This document shows positions 43,676 through 51,802 of a stretch of DNA of 64,000 bases, one piece after another. The notes beneath the pieces were generated by a model. That model was not told the DNA's origin, did not search any database, and worked only from the letters and a program-made list of their open reading frames with translations. The stretch is from SB15 sp964557285. Its GTDB lineage: Bacteria > Chloroflexota > Anaerolineae > Aggregatilineales > J027. The stretch is taken from contig CAZKZS010000001.1 of NCBI GenBank assembly GCA_964557285.1, positions 1-64,000 on the forward strand. The letters run 5' to 3'. A program made the position numbers and the translations under genes. Numbering within the stretch: position 1 is the first letter of the stretch; every line of letters begins with the position of its first letter.

Positions 43676-43710
43676 AAAAATCCCCGCCTGAGTGTGGGGA
43701 TTTTTTATTT
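43676..43710 (+). terminator. Attenuator terminator 1
   Basis: A perfect 10-bp stem, AAAAATCCCC (43676-43685) with GGGGATTTTT (43696-43705), 10-nt loop, ending in T residues. The 5' arm (43681-43688 TCCCCGCC) can instead pair with the end of leader ORF 1. Confidence 0.9.
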
Positions 43711-43726
43711 TGGGGAGGATATATCC

Positions 43727-43792
43727 ATGACCTGTTTTTGCTGCTGTTGTTGTTTTTCCAGACTGAAAACGAGTCATGGGGTGTCATTTTAA
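43727..43792 (+). CDS. Cysteine-rich leader peptide 2
   Basis: A 21-codon ORF with GGGGAGGA 7 nt upstream. It starts MTCFCCCCCFSRLK and ends HGVSF; codon 3 and codons 5-9 are Cys (five in a row). Near its end, TGGGGT (43777-43782) can pair with ACCCCG (43820-43825) of the next terminator, with one G-U pair. It repeats the logic of leader 1 with different sequence, so it is not a recent copy. Confidence 0.82.
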   Translation: MTCFCCCCCFSRLKTSHGVSF

Positions 43793-43818
43793 ACCTTTTG
43801 AGGATGCCATTTGTCACG

Positions 43819-43850
43819 AACCCCGGACTCCAGCGCCGGGGTTTTTTATT
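43819..43850 (+). terminator. Attenuator terminator 2
   Basis: An 8-bp stem (AACCCCGG / CCGGGGTT), 9-nt loop and TTTTTT, ending 20 bp before the sulfite reductase start at 43870. Its position between leader 2 and the gene makes it an attenuator. Confidence 0.88.
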
Positions 43851-43869
43851 TTATGAAGGGGTGTAGTGC

Positions 43870-45549
43870 ATGAGCAAATTAAGTGTTGAGGACATCAAAA
43901 TACAGAGTCGGGGGTTGCTTGGACCGCTGGATGAAGAACTGCTCAACAGCGATGCTTATCTGACGGAAGCTGCCAAACAAATCTCCAAATTTCACGGGAT
44001 CTACCAGCAGCAGAATCGGGATGCCCGTAAGCAGGAAGCGAAACAGTGGAGTTTTATGATTCGCACCCGAATCCCCGGCGGGCAGCTAACCGGACAGCAG
44101 TATCTGGCGCTGGATGCACTGGCTTCAGAATATGCCAACGATACCCTGCGCCTCACCACCCGCCAGACGATTCAATTTCATGGGGTGATCAAACACGATT
44201 TAAAAAATACGATTCGCCGCATCAACCATGCCCTTTTAACGACCATCGGCGCGTGTGGAGATATTGTGCGGAATGTGGTAGCCTGCCCCGCCCCGACCAC
44301 AAATCCGCAGCGTTTAGCGGTGCAGGAGTTCGCCAGCAAGCTCTCCGCCGCGCTGACTCCGCAGACCAAAGCCTATCATCAAATCTGGCTGGAAGATGAG
44401 CCGATGGTGCTGGAAGAACCGGTAGATGAGCCGCTTTATGGCAGTACCTTCCTGCCGCGCAAATTTAAAATAGGGATTGCCTTTCCGGGGGATAATTGTG
44501 TGGATGTGTTCACCAATGACGTGGGGCTGGTGGCGCTGTTTGATGCTGATGACCGTCTGGAAGGCTTTAATCTGCTGGTGGGCGGCGGCATGGGGCTGAC
44601 CCATAACAATGAAGAAACAATTGCACGGCTGGCTGATGGGATTGGGTTTATCACACCGGAACAGGTCATTGAAGCCGTGTCCGCCGTTGTAACCATTCAT
44701 CGGGATTATGGAGATCGCACAAATCGCAAACATGCCCGTTTGAAGTATATTTTGCATGACTGGGGTGTGGAACGTTTTACGGAAGTGCTGCGCGAACGTT
44801 TATCTTTTGAACTGTTGCCCGCCCGTCTGATGCCAGCCTTTGAACTGCATGACCATCTGGGCTGGCATGAGCAGGGAGATGGCAGGTTTTATCTGGGGCT
44901 GCCGATTGAAAATGGCCGGATTGCCGATTGGGAAAATGTGCGCCTGAGAACCGGACTGCGGGAAATAATCGGGCAGTATCATTTGCCTGTCCGCCTGACC
45001 GCCCAGCAAAACCTGATTCTGGTGGATATCCAGCCGGAACATCGGGCTGAAATTGAAGCCATTTTAGCCGTGCATCGTATTAAAACAGTGGAGCAGTTTT
45101 CCGGCGCACGGCGGTATGGAATGGCCTGCCCCGCGCTGCCGACCTGCGGGCTGGCAATTACAGAAGCGGAACGGGTTTTACCGCAAGTTCTGGATGAATT
45201 GGAAATCGTGTTGGCGGAACTGGGGCTGCTGGATGACCCCATTTCGATTCGTATGACCGGCTGCCCGAATGGATGCGCCCGCCCATATGTAGCAGAAATC
45301 GCTTTTGTGGGGCGTTCACTGGAAAAATACAAACTGTATCTGGGGGGGAATCTGGTTGGCACGCGGCTGGCCGAACCCTTTTTAGATTTAGTGCCTGTTC
45401 AAGCCCTGATTCCGACGCTGCGCCCGCTTTTGACCCATTACCGCGATAGCCGCCGCGAAGGGGAATCCTTTGGGGATTTTTGCCAGCGTGTCGGGTTTGA
45501 CCGTCTGCACGCCGTTTATGCGGCTGTCCACGAAACGGCTGCCGATTAG
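43870..45549 (+). CDS. cysI: Sulfite reductase hemoprotein (CysI-type)
   Basis: 559 residues. The N-terminus FHGIYQQQNRDAR and the RLTTRQTIQFHG segment match CysI. Siroheme/[4Fe-4S] ligands are Cys420, Cys426 (CX5C) and Cys465, Cys469 (CX3C). It reduces sulfite to sulfide with six electrons. No CysJ flavoprotein is nearby, so the electron donor may be ferredoxin or a distant protein; ferredoxin use is inference. First structural gene of the operon, downstream of the two attenuators. Confidence 0.93.
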   Translation: MSKLSVEDIKIQSRGLLGPLDEELLNSDAYLTEAAKQISKFHGIYQQQNRDARKQEAKQWSFMIRTRIPGGQLTGQQYLALDALASEYANDTLRLTTRQTIQFHGVIKHDLKNTIRRINHALLTTIGACGDIVRNVVACPAPTTNPQRLAVQEFASKLSAALTPQTKAYHQIWLEDEPMVLEEPVDEPLYGSTFLPRKFKIGIAFPGDNCVDVFTNDVGLVALFDADDRLEGFNLLVGGGMGLTHNNEETIARLADGIGFITPEQVIEAVSAVVTIHRDYGDRTNRKHARLKYILHDWGVERFTEVLRERLSFELLPARLMPAFELHDHLGWHEQGDGRFYLGLPIENGRIADWENVRLRTGLREIIGQYHLPVRLTAQQNLILVDIQPEHRAEIEAILAVHRIKTVEQFSGARRYGMACPALPTCGLAITEAERVLPQVLDELEIVLAELGLLDDPISIRMTGCPNGCARPYVAEIAFVGRSLEKYKLYLGGNLVGTRLAEPFLDLVPVQALIPTLRPLLTHYRDSRREGESFGDFCQRVGFDRLHAVYAAVHETAAD

Positions 45550-45612
45550 TGATTTTCGTCACAATCTGAAATGAGCAGGGTTTTTATTCTGAAGGAAAAG
45601 AATGAGGAATTG

Positions 45613-46308
45613 ATGGAGAATCTTGCTGAACGCTCTGCCGCCTTTGAATCCGCCCACCCGCAGGAGATTTTACAGTGGGCGGCGGCAGCCTATCGCGGGA
45701 AGCTGGCTGTAGTGACCAGCTTCCAGATTACGGGTATTGTCACGCTGCACATGCTGAGCAAAATATCGCCCGAAACCCCTGTTTTAACGCTGGATACCGG
45801 CTTACTTTTTCCGGAAACGCTGCGCCTGATCACTGAACTGGAATCCAGATTAAGTATCCAGATTACCCGCATTACACCCGAATTAACTGTTGAAGCCCAG
45901 AATGAAACCTATGGCATCGGGTTGTGGGAACATGAACCTGCCCTGTGCTGCTATCTGCGAAAGGTGCTGCCCCTGCAAAACACCATGCACAGTTACGACG
46001 CCTGGATTACCGGACTGCGGCGTGACCAATCCAGCCGACGGGCGAATGTGCCAATTGTTAGCTGGGATGACCAGCATCAGGCGGTCAAAATTACCCCTTT
46101 TGCCACCTGGACAGAAGAAATGCTCTGGACATATATTCATGCCTACGATTTGCCCTATAATAGCCTTCATGACCGGGGGTATCCCAGTATCGGGTGTTTC
46201 CCCTGCACACGGGCAGTTGAACAGGGAGAAGATAAACGCGCTGGACGCTGGTCGGGGCATAACAAAACTGAATGTGGAATCCATTTTTCAACGGTAGGGG
46301 CAGATTAA
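45613..46308 (+). CDS. cysH: Assimilatory APS/PAPS reductase with [4Fe-4S] motif
   Basis: 231 residues from the ATG at 45613, which has AGGA upstream; an in-frame ATG at 45571 has no box. The cluster cysteines are Cys112-Cys113 and Cys195-Cys198, and the catalytic Cys221 is in ECGIHF. The CC/CXXC set marks the APS-using type, which reduces adenosine 5'-phosphosulfate to sulfite. The sulfate adenylyltransferase gene is not in this operon. The stop overlaps the next start (TAATG). Confidence 0.92.
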   Translation: MENLAERSAAFESAHPQEILQWAAAAYRGKLAVVTSFQITGIVTLHMLSKISPETPVLTLDTGLLFPETLRLITELESRLSIQITRITPELTVEAQNETYGIGLWEHEPALCCYLRKVLPLQNTMHSYDAWITGLRRDQSSRRANVPIVSWDDQHQAVKITPFATWTEEMLWTYIHAYDLPYNSLHDRGYPSIGCFPCTRAVEQGEDKRAGRWSGHNKTECGIHFSTVGAD

Positions 46309-47381
46309 TGTTGTCTGCCGCGACCAAATCCGTAGGGCGGGTGCAGGTGATGAGTTTGATTCAGCTTATCGCCAGCCTGCTGCTTTTTGTCATGATGCTT
46401 TCACTGGTCAAGGAGGGCATTGTCGTTTTAGCGCCTACCCTGCAATATACCGACAACGGGGTTTTAGGGGGGGTGGGGGTCGGCTGGCTGGTCGCCATGC
46501 TGACGCTGAACGGGTCGGCGGTGGCGGCGACGGCGGTGGCCCTGTTTAACGCCGATGTGATTACCGTGAATACAGGATTTGGCATGATTCACGGGTCGCG
46601 TCTGGGGGCCGGATTCATGGTGCTGCTGCTGGGTGTGCTGTACCAGATGCGCGGGGCGAAGCGCAAAGACGCACTCAGCACAGGGGTACAAACCCTGCTG
46701 GTTGCCCAAACGATTCATCTTCCTGCTTTTATCATTGGTTATCTGCTGCTGCGGCATTTTGGCGTGCCGGAAATCCCTATTACCCGAATTGTCGTCGGTA
46801 CATCCGTTCTCGAATTTTTCCTAAACGAGCCTCTCGCGGTCATTAAATCAGTTTTGCCGGGCTGGATGCTGCTGCCTGTAGGATTTATCGGGCTAATTTA
46901 CAGTTTTACCCTGTTCGACAAAGCCATTAAATCGGCGGTTGCCTATCAGGATGCTTCCCTGTTTGAACGGCTGCCGGACTGGTTTTATTATCCGGTCACG
47001 CTGTTTCTGATAGGGCTGCTGGTCACAGCAGTAACATTATCAGTATCAATTTCGCTGGCGCTGCTGACCCCGTTAATTGCACGCGGCATTTTGCATCATC
47101 GCTACGCGCTGCCCTATATCATGGGGGCGGGGGTATCGACCTTCATTGATACCTATTTTGCAGCCAGTTTGTTGCAGGATGAAGCCGGACAGGGCATGGT
47201 GCTGATGGTGGCGGGATGGGTCGCGCTGGTGTCTTTGCTGGTGCTTCTGCTGGCTTATCCCATCTATGAACGCTTTATCGAATGGGCGGCGGATTTTCTG
47301 CTGGAACATCAGGCAGCGATGAATCTGTATCTGGCAGCCCTGTTTTTGCTGCCGCTTCTGTTTATCTTCGGGGGCCTGTGA
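46308..47381 (+). CDS. Polytopic permease, Na/Pi-cotransporter-like, candidate sulfate carrier
   Basis: 357 residues from the ATG at 46308, overlapping the cysH stop by one base; a longer frame from 46272 overlaps cysH. About nine membrane segments. A first repeat has LTLNGSAVAATAVALFNADVI and a second has AGVSTFIDTYFAASLLQDEA. The small-residue motifs and inverted repeats recall the Na/phosphate cotransporter family. Because it is embedded in a sulfate-reduction operon, sulfate, thiosulfate or sulfite is a better guess than phosphate; this is inference from context. Confidence 0.6.
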   Translation: MLSAATKSVGRVQVMSLIQLIASLLLFVMMLSLVKEGIVVLAPTLQYTDNGVLGGVGVGWLVAMLTLNGSAVAATAVALFNADVITVNTGFGMIHGSRLGAGFMVLLLGVLYQMRGAKRKDALSTGVQTLLVAQTIHLPAFIIGYLLLRHFGVPEIPITRIVVGTSVLEFFLNEPLAVIKSVLPGWMLLPVGFIGLIYSFTLFDKAIKSAVAYQDASLFERLPDWFYYPVTLFLIGLLVTAVTLSVSISLALLTPLIARGILHHRYALPYIMGAGVSTFIDTYFAASLLQDEAGQGMVLMVAGWVALVSLLVLLLAYPIYERFIEWAADFLLEHQAAMNLYLAALFLLPLLFIFGGL

Positions 47382-48022
47382 TGGGTATTCCGGTGGTGCT
47401 GAATCTGGAAAAGCGGCGCTGTGTGATTGTGGGCGGCGGCAGTGTGGGCATCCGGCAGGCCAAAAAATGTCTGCAAGCAGGCGCGGAGGTGTTTATCATC
47501 AGCCCGTCGCTGGCGGAAGAAATTTCAGGCATCCAGCATCTTCAAGCCCGCTATGAACGTGACCTCATGCTGAATTTAAAACCGTTTCTGGTGGCGGCGG
47601 CTACCAATCATCCTCAGGTCAACGCGCAAATTGTGACCGATGCACAGCAGGCCAATCTGCTGACCATGCGGCTCGACAGCCCGAATGAGGCCGATGTCAA
47701 AGGACTGATGGCTGTTGAGGTGGGGGATTTTCAGATCATGGCTGCCAGTGGAACACCGCTTTTATCACGCTATCTGCTGGACAAATTTGCTACCCATCTT
47801 ACGCCGGAACTGGTGATTTTTGCGGGCTGGTTAAAAGTGCTGCGCCCGCACGTCAGAAAATCCATCCCTGACCAGAAGGAACGTGTCGCGCTGTGGGAGC
47901 GCATTTTTCACAGCCCGATGATGACCCATGTGGAAGCCGGAGATTTATCCACCGCCCGAAGCGAATTAACCGCGAGTCTAGGTGCGGAACTGGCAGCGCA
48001 TTTGCCGGAAGTGGAAACATGA
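47381..48022 (+). CDS. Precorrin-2 dehydrogenase (Met8/CysG N-terminal type)
   Basis: 213 residues from the ATG at 47381 (TGATG overlap with the permease). VLNLEKRRCVIVGGGSVGIRQA is the NAD-binding motif, with AAATNHPQVNAQIV and ASGTPLLSRYL downstream, as in Met8/SirC. It oxidises precorrin-2 to sirohydrochlorin, the step before iron insertion. It is coupled to the chelatase by ATGA. Confidence 0.9.
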   Translation: MGIPVVLNLEKRRCVIVGGGSVGIRQAKKCLQAGAEVFIISPSLAEEISGIQHLQARYERDLMLNLKPFLVAAATNHPQVNAQIVTDAQQANLLTMRLDSPNEADVKGLMAVEVGDFQIMAASGTPLLSRYLLDKFATHLTPELVIFAGWLKVLRPHVRKSIPDQKERVALWERIFHSPMMTHVEAGDLSTARSELTASLGAELAAHLPEVET

Positions 48023-49266
48023 AACGGGCGCTGGTCGTGGCGGCACATGGGTCGCATTACCATGCGGGTACGGCGCTGCCTGCATGGGCTTGTGTGGATA
48101 AGATTCGCCAGTTGGCACGCTTTGATGAAGTCACCGCCGCATTCTGGAAAGAACAGCCGTCTTTCAGCACGGTTTTAGAGGGTTTGCGCTCTCAACATAT
48201 TACCGTTGTGCCGTTGTTCAGCAGCGACGGCTATTTTAGCCAGTCAGTGTTACCCGCCGAACTTCAGCCGCGTCAGGATCAAACGGTCAAAATCACGGAG
48301 GCAGCAGGCAGCAGCCGTTTTTTTGTGGAGGTGGTGGCGGCACGGATTCGGGCGGCGCTGCTCAAAGCGGATTTTTTGCCCTCTGAAACGGCGGTGGTTA
48401 TCGTCGGGCATGGCACACCGCGTCATGCCGATAGCAGCCGCACGACTGAGTTTCAGGCGGAACAACTGGCTAAAAATTTTGCCGAAGTCCATACCGCCTA
48501 TCTTGATGAGTCCCCTTATGTCGCCGACATTTATCTCAGGGTAACAGTACCCAATATAGTGATTGTGCCGTTTTTTATCGCCGAAGGGCTGCATACACAA
48601 AAAGATATTCCTCAGGCGCTGGGGCTATCCAACCCGCTTTATGAGCCGCAGGTTATCCAGCATCGCCGGGTGCTATACACCCCGCCGGTGGGTCTGGATG
48701 AAAATTTGTACCAGGTGGTGCTGGTGTTGGCTGCCCTCACCCACGAGAGAGCGGGAATAAAAGCCCCTCTCCCTTTATGGGGGAGGGGTTTGGGGTGGGG
48801 GAGTAAAACCGTCTCTATCGGCCAAATTTCACTCCTTCGCCCCGATTACCTTTGCCATGTGGACGACATCCATCAAACCGACCTTGAAATTTTAGACTCG
48901 CCGGAAGCGGTACGGGCAAAACTCCGTTTGACCGATGCAGGCCAGTTTCGTCCTCTGGCAACCAGCCGCGACCTGCCGCACGGCTGGAAAATCCCCACGC
49001 CGGACGCGGTACATCGAGAAGCCGCCCTGCAAATGATTTATCCGGGGGTGTGGAAAGTGGAAAGAATCCGTTCTCCGCGTGAGGTGGGGCTGCGGCAGAA
49101 GGGTAAATATCGGTCAGTGGCAGACTTATCCCCCGAAAAAATGGACTCGGTGGTGCAAAAAGTCTGTTCGTCCTGCATCCGGTTTCCGTCATGGCACTAT
49201 AACAATATAGCGCCTGTGCCGGGGTGCATCGAGCCGTGCAGTATGTGGTTGGAGGAGGCCATATGA
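48019..49266 (+). CDS. CbiX-type sirohydrochlorin ferrochelatase with C-terminal Fe-S domain
   Basis: 415 residues from the ATG at 48019 (ATGA overlap). Two CbiX halves: VVAAHGSHYH with FFVEVVAARI, and VVIVGHGTPRHADS with VPFFIAEGLHTQ, giving the metal-binding His residues. The C-terminal domain (about 265-415) ends in Cys383, Cys386, Cys403 and Cys407, resembling the DR2241-type 4Fe-4S tail. Residues about 239-262 are encoded by a family C repeat. It should insert iron to make siroheme for the sulfite reductase. Confidence 0.82.
   Translation: MKRALVVAAHGSHYHAGTALPAWACVDKIRQLARFDEVTAAFWKEQPSFSTVLEGLRSQHITVVPLFSSDGYFSQSVLPAELQPRQDQTVKITEAAGSSRFFVEVVAARIRAALLKADFLPSETAVVIVGHGTPRHADSSRTTEFQAEQLAKNFAEVHTAYLDESPYVADIYLRVTVPNIVIVPFFIAEGLHTQKDIPQALGLSNPLYEPQVIQHRRVLYTPPVGLDENLYQVVLVLAALTHERAGIKAPLPLWGRGLGWGSKTVSIGQISLLRPDYLCHVDDIHQTDLEILDSPEAVRAKLRLTDAGQFRPLATSRDLPHGWKIPTPDAVHREAALQMIYPGVWKVERIRSPREVGLRQKGKYRSVADLSPEKMDSVVQKVCSSCIRFPSWHYNNIAPVPGCIEPCSMWLEEAI
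48732..48803 (+). repeat. Family C repeat translated inside the chelatase gene
   Basis: Contains GCCCCTCTCCC and GGGGAGGGGT arms plus TGCCCTCACCC and GGGTGGGGGAG outer arms, as in the intergenic copy at 36271. About 72 bp, a multiple of three, so the frame stays open. It encodes GIKAPLPLWGRGLGWGS, joining the CbiX core to the Fe-S tail. Confidence 0.85.
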
Positions 49267-49979
49267 CCGTTTATCTGGTCGGGGCGGGGCCGGGGGATGC
49301 GGGTTTAATCACCGTGCGCGGGCAGGCACTTTTGCAGGCCGCCGATGTCATTTTGTATGACCGTCTGGTTGCGGCAGAACTGCTGCTGCTGGCAAAACCG
49401 GAGGCGCTGCTGGTCAACGTGGGCAAAAATCCATATGGCGAAAGGGTTTCCCAGGAACACATTCATGATTTACTGGTGGCCTATGGGCGTGAAAAACCCT
49501 GTGTCGTGCGGCTGAAGGGCGGCGACCCGTTTGTATTTGGGCGCGGCGGGGAAGAAATATTGGCCTGTCAGCAGGCAGGGATTCCGGTGGAAGTGGTGCC
49601 GGGGGTCAGCAGCGCGATCGCTGTTCCAGCGTATGCCGGGATTCCGGTCACACACCGCGCACTCAGCACCTCATTCACCGTCATTACAGGCCATGAACGT
49701 AACGGTTGCTCAACCCTGAATTATGAAGTGCTGGCGCAACTGGATACGCTGGTTTTCCTGATGGGGGTGAAACATCTGCCGGAAATTACGACATCGCTGA
49801 TATTACATGGACGCGCACCGGATACTCCCGTTGCATGTATCGAATCGGGAACATATGCCCATCAGCGCACGGTGCGCGGCACGCTGGCGACCATCACCGA
49901 AATTGCCCACGACCTCAAACCCCCTTCGATTACTGTAGTGGGGGAGGTTGCTGGCCTTCATCTGGACTGGTACAAATGA
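49263..49979 (+). CDS. cobA: Uroporphyrinogen-III C-methyltransferase (SUMT)
   Basis: 238 residues from the ATG at 49263, overlapping the chelatase stop (ATGA) with GGAGGAGG upstream. VYLVGAGPGDAGLITVRG, ADVILYDRLVA, RLKGGDPFVFGRGGEE and VPGVSSA are the SUMT motifs. It makes precorrin-2 from uroporphyrinogen III. With the two genes upstream it forms a complete uroporphyrinogen-to-siroheme set for the sulfite reductase. Confidence 0.95.
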   Translation: MTVYLVGAGPGDAGLITVRGQALLQAADVILYDRLVAAELLLLAKPEALLVNVGKNPYGERVSQEHIHDLLVAYGREKPCVVRLKGGDPFVFGRGGEEILACQQAGIPVEVVPGVSSAIAVPAYAGIPVTHRALSTSFTVITGHERNGCSTLNYEVLAQLDTLVFLMGVKHLPEITTSLILHGRAPDTPVACIESGTYAHQRTVRGTLATITEIAHDLKPPSITVVGEVAGLHLDWYK

Positions 49980-50007
49980 GCATATTCAGACAAAAGGAAA
50001 ATCGCTG

Positions 50008-50712
50008 ATGAAAAAACTCGCGCTGGTAATCGTGATTCTGCTGATGAGTTCCGGCGTTTTCGCTCAGGAAGATGAGTGTTTTCAAAAAGGCGGCACATGG
50101 GATGCCGCACTGGAAAAATGTGTGCTGAAGGGCAGTCTGGAAATCAACATTTCCTATCCGCTTTCCGCCACAGAAAATGAATTTGTAGCGCAAACCGTGG
50201 ATGCCTTTATCGAGCAGCAAAAAACCCAGTTCCTCCAATTTTTTGCTGAAGGGGGATTCTATGCTGGTGTGCCGGCCCCCTGGGGACTGTGGATTGACTA
50301 TGAGGAATATCAGTTTTCCGAGTCGGTTATCAGCCTGAAATTTATCATTTCAGATTACACGGGCGGGGCGCATCCCAATACCTATTTCCAGACCTACACG
50401 TTTGATTTAGCACAGGAAACGGTGATTGGGTTTGAGGATTTATTTCTGGAAGGCGCGAATCCGCTGGCGACGATTGCGCCTCTTGCCCAGCAGCAGTTAA
50501 CGGAAACAATGGGCGAATTTGCTGACCCGCAGTGGATTACCGAAGGCACGGGCGAAAATCCAGCTAACTATCAATCCTTTGTGCTGACCGAAGACTCGTT
50601 GATTGTGTTGTTCCCGCCCTATCAGGTAGCGGCCTATGCGGCGGGGCCGCAGCAGGTTGAAATCCCGCTTGCCGACCTGAGCGCCATTCTGAAGCCCGAA
50701 TTTGTGAAGTAA
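50008..50712 (+). CDS. Secreted DUF3298/DUF4163-type protein
   Basis: 234 residues from the ATG at 50008 (AAAGGAAA box). A signal peptide (LALVIVILLMSSGVFAQ), a short Cys-bearing segment (DECFQKGGTW...KCVLKG), then a DUF4163/DUF3298-like region: SLKFIISDYTGGAHPNTYFQTYTFDL and FEDLFLEGANPL, ending with FPPYQVAAYAAGPQQVEIPLADL. This fold occurs in RsiV, which senses lysozyme, and in some polysaccharide deacetylases. Last gene on this strand before a convergent gap; probably not part of the sulfur pathway. Confidence 0.78.
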   Translation: MKKLALVIVILLMSSGVFAQEDECFQKGGTWDAALEKCVLKGSLEINISYPLSATENEFVAQTVDAFIEQQKTQFLQFFAEGGFYAGVPAPWGLWIDYEEYQFSESVISLKFIISDYTGGAHPNTYFQTYTFDLAQETVIGFEDLFLEGANPLATIAPLAQQQLTETMGEFADPQWITEGTGENPANYQSFVLTEDSLIVLFPPYQVAAYAAGPQQVEIPLADLSAILKPEFVK

Positions 50713-50731
50713 TTTTCTGTAGGGCGGACCC

Positions 50732-50774
50732 GTAGGGGCAGGAACAAGCGAACCTTGTGAGCGATGCCTGCCCT
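50732..50774 (+). repeat. Dispersed repeat family A, copy 3
   Basis: Same 43-bp unit as at 16906 and 26445, with CTT for GCA at the centre. Confidence 0.85.
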
Positions 50775-50807
50775 TTCCGTAGGGGCAGGTGTTAAGGGTC
50801 GTTAGTA

Positions 50808-50830
50808 GGGACACGGCACTGCCGTGTCCC
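50808..50830. repeat. Hairpin repeat family B, copy 3
   Basis: GGGACACGGC-ACT-GCCGTGTCCC in the convergent spacer, 24 bp before the LLM gene stop. Confidence 0.9.
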
Positions 50831-50853
50831 TACGCCATCTTACCCGTTTTTGC

Positions 50854-51744
50854 TTAAAAATCCTTCACCACCGGAATAATCTCCCTGCCGAAAATTTCCA
50901 GGGGTGTGATGTCATACACGTTGGTCATGTTAAAAATGGCATGGGTAAAGCCCATATCGGCCAGACGGCGGCAGCGTTCAATAATTCCCTGTGCAGTGTC
51001 CTGCCCGTCGGCCAGTGTCACCGTGCCAAGACTGGTTTTTTCAATCTCATCGTAGCTGCGCCCCAGCCGTTCACAGTGGTCTTTAAGGGTTTCCAGCGAT
51101 TCGGCCATGTTAGCCAGGCCAGCGCCTTCAAAAATATTACAGGCGTCGGCATACTGCGCGACCATTCGCAGGGTTTTATTCGGTCCGCTGCCGCCAATCA
51201 GCAGCCGGGGGCGCGGCTGGCTGAGGGGGGCTGGATTGTTGGTCATTTTGGGCGCGTGAAAATGTCGGCCTTCGTAGCTGGATTCGATTCCGCCGCCCCA
51301 TAACTGCTGCGACATTTGCAGGGTTTCTTCCAGCAGTTCAAACCGGTTTCTGGTCGTGGGGTAGGGGATGCCGAATCCTTTGGCTTCCCCTTCATACCAC
51401 GCAGCCCCGACTCCAAAATAGGCACGTCCGCCAGAAACAATATCCAGCGTGCTGACGGTTTTCAGAAGCACCGACGGATGACGGTAAATGATGCCTGTCA
51501 CCATCGTTCCCAGATACACTTTTTCGGTCACGCCCGCCAGAAAAGCAAGCGCGGTATAACCTTCTAGCATCGGGTCTTGATAAGATTCTCCGAATAACCC
51601 CTGAATCTGATAAAAATGATCCATCACCCACATGCTGTAAAACCCTGCATCTTCGGCGGTTCTGGCGATGGTCATCAATGTGGGACGAATGGCGGCTGTC
51701 CCCCCCGGAAATTTAAATGAGGGTATCTGTAATCCTACGTGCAT
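50854..51744 (-). CDS. LLM-class (F420/FMN-type) oxidoreductase
   Basis: 296 residues from the ATG at 51744 (AGGAGC box). A TIM barrel of the luciferase-like group: HVGLQIPSFKFPGG, AEDAGFYSMWVMDHF, MLEGYTALAFLAGVTEKVYLGTMV, LDIVSGGRAYFGVGAAW and RPRLLIGGSGPNKTLRMVA. The motifs fit F420-dependent members, though FMN use is possible. Substrate unknown. A palindromic operator lies upstream. Confidence 0.87.
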   Translation of the reverse strand: MHVGLQIPSFKFPGGTAAIRPTLMTIARTAEDAGFYSMWVMDHFYQIQGLFGESYQDPMLEGYTALAFLAGVTEKVYLGTMVTGIIYRHPSVLLKTVSTLDIVSGGRAYFGVGAAWYEGEAKGFGIPYPTTRNRFELLEETLQMSQQLWGGGIESSYEGRHFHAPKMTNNPAPLSQPRPRLLIGGSGPNKTLRMVAQYADACNIFEGAGLANMAESLETLKDHCERLGRSYDEIEKTSLGTVTLADGQDTAQGIIERCRRLADMGFTHAIFNMTNVYDITPLEIFGREIIPVVKDF

Positions 51745-51802
51745 GGTGAATAAGCTCCTATGAACAAAAGTGGGGAATATCCTTTTTGACACACCCTAAA
51801 TT

